Source of the DNA: Devosia faecipullorum
Lineage (GTDB): Bacteria; Pseudomonadota; Alphaproteobacteria; Rhizobiales; Devosiaceae
DNA length: 64,000 bases
Direction of reading: 5' to 3'
Assembly: GCF_015158295.1 (NCBI RefSeq)
Contig: NZ_JACDXV010000004.1
Span: forward strand, 1 to 64,000
Below are positions 61,465 through 64,000 of the stretch, piece after piece; within the stretch, counting starts at the first letter, position 1, and every line of letters begins with the position of its first letter. The notes below the pieces were generated by a model that saw only the letters and a program-made list of their open reading frames with translations, made no database searches and was not told where the DNA came from. The position numbers and the translations under genes are program-made.

Positions 61465-63924
61465 GTGGCCGGCACGAAGCGCAAACCTTTTTCCCTTCGC
61501 CGCCGCATCTTCTCGCTGGCGGTGGCGCTGCTGGTCGCGGCGTCTCTGATCCTCATCCTCTTCATCCGCGACTACGCCGAAAGGGCGGCGGACCGGGCTT
61601 TTGACCGCCTGCTGGCCGCATCGGCACTTACTATTGCCGGTGCTGTTCAGGTGGAAAACGAGGCGGTGGTGGTCGAAATTCCTTTCGCCGCCTTTGCCAT
61701 GTTTTCCGGGCAGGATCGGGTTTTCTACGCTGTGGAAGACCCCGATGCCCGCACCGTTACCGGCTATGAAGACCTTGCGAGCCAGATGCCCGAGACGATT
61801 TCGGCGGAACCTTCTTTCATCGATGTCACCTATCGCGGCGAGAATGTGAGGGTGGCCAGCGTCGGTCGGCTGATCTCGACCCCTACCGACACCGGCTGGG
61901 TGACGATTCACGTCGCCGAGACGCAGAACCAGCGCGAAGCGCTCTCCAATGAAATCCTGTCCAACGCGGTTCTGCCGGTCATTGCGCTGACATTGCTGGC
62001 AATCGGGCTGGTCTGGTTCGGTATTTCGCGCATGTTCGCGCCACTGACCGAGGTAGAACACGAATTGCGCTCGCGCTCGCCCGACGATCTTTCCGCCGTC
62101 ACCGTGCCGGTCCCGGCCGAGGTCGAACACCTGGTCGCCGCGCTCAATGGCTTCATGGCGAGGCTGCGCAATGCCATGGAACGCGTGACCGGGCTGGTGG
62201 CGGAAGCTGCGCATGAAGTGCGCACGCCGCTGGCCTCTTTGCGCGCGCAGGCGGAGGTGGCCATGGACGAACAGGATCCCGAGGCCCTGCGGCGAAGGGT
62301 GGAGCGCATCCATACGGGTGCGGTGCAGGCCAGCCAATTGGTCAGCCAATTGCTGATGGAGGCCACCATTTCTCACCGGATGGAAAACCGGGAAGTGGAG
62401 ACCACCACGCTCCGCGCCGTGGTCGAGGACGTGCGGCAAAGACTGGACCCGGAACTGGCTCGACGCCTCACCATCGACATGACATCGGGAGCCGACCGAG
62501 CGCCGTTCCGGGGCGACCGGGTGGCGCTGCGGGAGATGATGCGCAATGTGGTGGACAACGCCCTGCTCTATTCCAGCAGCCAGGTGGATATTGCCGGCCG
62601 CGTGCAGGATGGCCTGTTATTGATCGAGATCAGCGACCGGGGCCCCGGCATCGATGAGGCGGAAAAATTGCTGGTGCTGGAGCGCTTCAAACGCGGCAAG
62701 GCCGGCAGCGGCACGGCCGGCTCGGGGCTGGGATTGTCCATCGTGGCTCGGGTCGCGGAGGCCCATGGCGGGCGTCTGAACTTGAAGGACAGGCAAGGGG
62801 GCGGCCTGGTGGTTTCCATATCCCTGCCACTGCCTCGTCGCGGCGGCGCGGCAGTCAGCGCCATGTCGGTCGCGGCGCTTGCGGCAGCCCTGGCTTTGCC
62901 GCCCGGCCCGGCGGAAGCATCACCCCAGACCTATCCCGCCCCGGACGGCTCGAATGCTTTTGTGCTGACCATTCTGGGCACGACCGACACACCGCTCTTC
63001 ACCCATTTCATCGAGGGATTTCAGGCACAGCGGCCCGACGTCACCATCGTTTATGATGAATGGGATTCCCGCCCGCTTTACGAGGGCTTTTTGTCCGACA
63101 CGCTGGGAACGACACCCGATCTGTTGATCAGTTCGGCGTCGGACCTGCAACTCAAACTGGCCAATGACGGCTATGCCCTGGCCTATGACAGTCCCTATCT
63201 CGACGCCTTGCCGGACTGGGCTCATTGGCGCAACGAGGTTTTCGGCTTCACTTTCGAGCCGGCCGTCATCATCTATAATTCGGATCTGATGGCGCAGAAT
63301 GAGGTGCCGCGCACCCATCTGACGCTGGCGGAATTGCTCGAAACGCAGACCGACCGGTTCAAAGGCCGGATCGCCACCTACGACATCTCGCTGTCCGGCG
63401 TCGGCCATCTGCTTGCAGCGCAGGACCAGACGATATCCTCGATCTTCTGGCGCCTGGCTATCGCCTTCGGGCGGGTCGAGGCGCAATTCTCGGGATCGAG
63501 CCCGGCCATTCTCAATGGCGTTGCCGAAGGAAAGCTGACACTGGGCTATAATGTGCTGGGTTCCTACGCCTTTGCGCGGCAGGCCGAAGGCGCTTCCATC
63601 GAAATCGTCGTGCCCGACGATTACGTTCTGGTCCTGACACGTTCCATGCTCATCCCGCGCGATGCGCCCAACCCCGATCTCGCCCGGTCTTTCGTGGATT
63701 TCGCGCTGTCTCCGGCGGGGCAGGCCGTGGCTGCAGGGCCAACGGCCTTGGGCTCCGTGGTGCCGGGCAGCAGCGGCAAATGGACAAGCGAAGCCATCGC
63801 GGCGCGCGGACGCGGGGTCATCCAGCCGATCCCGCTCGGTCCCGGCCTGCTCGTGGCGCTCGATACCTGGCGACGGCAACGCTTTCTGGACAATTGGCAG
63901 GAAATCGTTTCACCCAAGCCCTGA
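61465..63924 (+). CDS. Histidine kinase fused to a periplasmic solute-binding domain
   Basis: This 819-residue hybrid begins as a TctE-type sensor kinase: helix about 15-35, a periplasmic domain, a second helix (about 168-188), HAMP, the phospho-acceptor His250 in EAAHEVRTPL, and an HATPase domain (NVVDNALLYSS, DRGPGIDEAEK, GLGLSIV). After a basic PLPRRGG there is a signal-like hydrophobic stretch (about 462-480), ending in AEAS. A complete AfuA/FbpA-like binding domain follows (about 490-819, with PDLLISSASDLQLKLANDGYA). No stop separates the parts. GTG at 61465 directly follows the response-regulator stop. In relatives the binding protein is expected as a separate gene. Confidence 0.88.
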   Translation: MAGTKRKPFSLRRRIFSLAVALLVAASLILILFIRDYAERAADRAFDRLLAASALTIAGAVQVENEAVVVEIPFAAFAMFSGQDRVFYAVEDPDARTVTGYEDLASQMPETISAEPSFIDVTYRGENVRVASVGRLISTPTDTGWVTIHVAETQNQREALSNEILSNAVLPVIALTLLAIGLVWFGISRMFAPLTEVEHELRSRSPDDLSAVTVPVPAEVEHLVAALNGFMARLRNAMERVTGLVAEAAHEVRTPLASLRAQAEVAMDEQDPEALRRRVERIHTGAVQASQLVSQLLMEATISHRMENREVETTTLRAVVEDVRQRLDPELARRLTIDMTSGADRAPFRGDRVALREMMRNVVDNALLYSSSQVDIAGRVQDGLLLIEISDRGPGIDEAEKLLVLERFKRGKAGSGTAGSGLGLSIVARVAEAHGGRLNLKDRQGGGLVVSISLPLPRRGGAAVSAMSVAALAAALALPPGPAEASPQTYPAPDGSNAFVLTILGTTDTPLFTHFIEGFQAQRPDVTIVYDEWDSRPLYEGFLSDTLGTTPDLLISSASDLQLKLANDGYALAYDSPYLDALPDWAHWRNEVFGFTFEPAVIIYNSDLMAQNEVPRTHLTLAELLETQTDRFKGRIATYDISLSGVGHLLAAQDQTISSIFWRLAIAFGRVEAQFSGSSPAILNGVAEGKLTLGYNVLGSYAFARQAEGASIEIVVPDDYVLVLTRSMLIPRDAPNPDLARSFVDFALSPAGQAVAAGPTALGSVVPGSSGKWTSEAIAARGRGVIQPIPLGPGLLVALDTWRRQRFLDNWQEIVSPKP

Positions 63925-64000
63925 TCTTGCCCGGCGGGCATGAGGGCGTCGACTTTGGAGAAGATGGGCCTGGAATGCATAGCTGACGTGAGCAAACCGC
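63925..64000 (+). other. Window end; possible start of a further gene
   Basis: After the kinase stop, a frame from ATG 63940 stays open to the end (MRASTLEKMGLECIADVSKP...). The stretch is too short to judge. Confidence 0.2.

Noticed and set aside
63621..63995. Minus-strand gene entering from the right edge
   Set aside because: The frame overlaps the 3' end of the kinase fusion and shows no family features.

Overview
The window is GC-rich alphaproteobacterial chromosome, most likely order Hyphomicrobiales (Devosia or Pelagibacterium-like). The evidence is a copper nitrite reductase with pseudoazurin and NnrS/NnrU, a ccoNOQP/ccoI/ccoS oxidase locus, an Omp25-type barrel protein, a fused MrpA antiporter, and short palindromic repeats typical of rhizobial genomes. 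I saw no rRNA, tRNA or CRISPR array. The genus is inferred from gene content only.

Layout. (1) 1-6221: a Tn7-like transposition module, tnsA-tnsB-tnsC-tniQ, with overlapping genes, a strong terminator and an array of degenerate repeats that look like TnsB sites at a transposon end. The 5' end of tnsA looks broken. (2) 6257-9039: a small unknown ORF, an outer-membrane barrel, a decayed IS3 fragment, a VanZ-like protein and a secreted alpha/beta hydrolase. (3) 9087-24431: a sugar-type ABC importer operon (PfkB kinase, ATPase, ArgH-superfamily lyase, two permeases, binding protein). It is divergent from a ROK regulator, a cytosolic PIG-L deacetylase, an EamA permease and a covalent-FAD amine-oxidase homologue. 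A second, Tat-exported PIG-L deacetylase lies beyond them. The same operator-like sequence sits in both control regions, so I read this as one uncharacterised catabolic regulon. (4) 24597-45856: a low-oxygen and nitrogen-oxide block: pseudoazurin, nirK, nirV, a Crp/Fnr regulator, nnrS, DUF59/DUF2249 genes with a polytopic partner, ccoNOQP, ccoI, ccoS, a hemerythrin, nnrU, ubiX/ubiD, ubiTUV and nsrR. Four FNR/NnrR-type boxes tie it together. (5) 45951-53527: a YdhS-like flavoprotein and a complete mrpACDEFG cation/proton antiporter operon. (6) 53602-63924: a LacI regulator, then an AfuA/FbpA-like ABC importer with a glycerophosphodiester phosphodiesterase and an inositol-monophosphatase homologue. 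A response regulator follows, with a histidine kinase that is fused in frame to a second periplasmic binding domain.

How the parts work together. Block 4 supports respiration as oxygen falls: the cbb3 oxidase and its copper/assembly factors, nitrite reduction fed by pseudoazurin, oxygen-independent ubiquinone synthesis (UbiTUV with UbiDX), and nitric-oxide-linked regulators. No NO reductase gene is in the window. Block 6 has the enzymes needed to import a glycerophospho-alcohol such as glycerophosphoinositol and strip it to the free alcohol and phosphate. Block 3 has import, deacetylation, C-N (or C-O) lyase, amine oxidation and sugar phosphorylation steps, but its substrate cannot be named from sequence.
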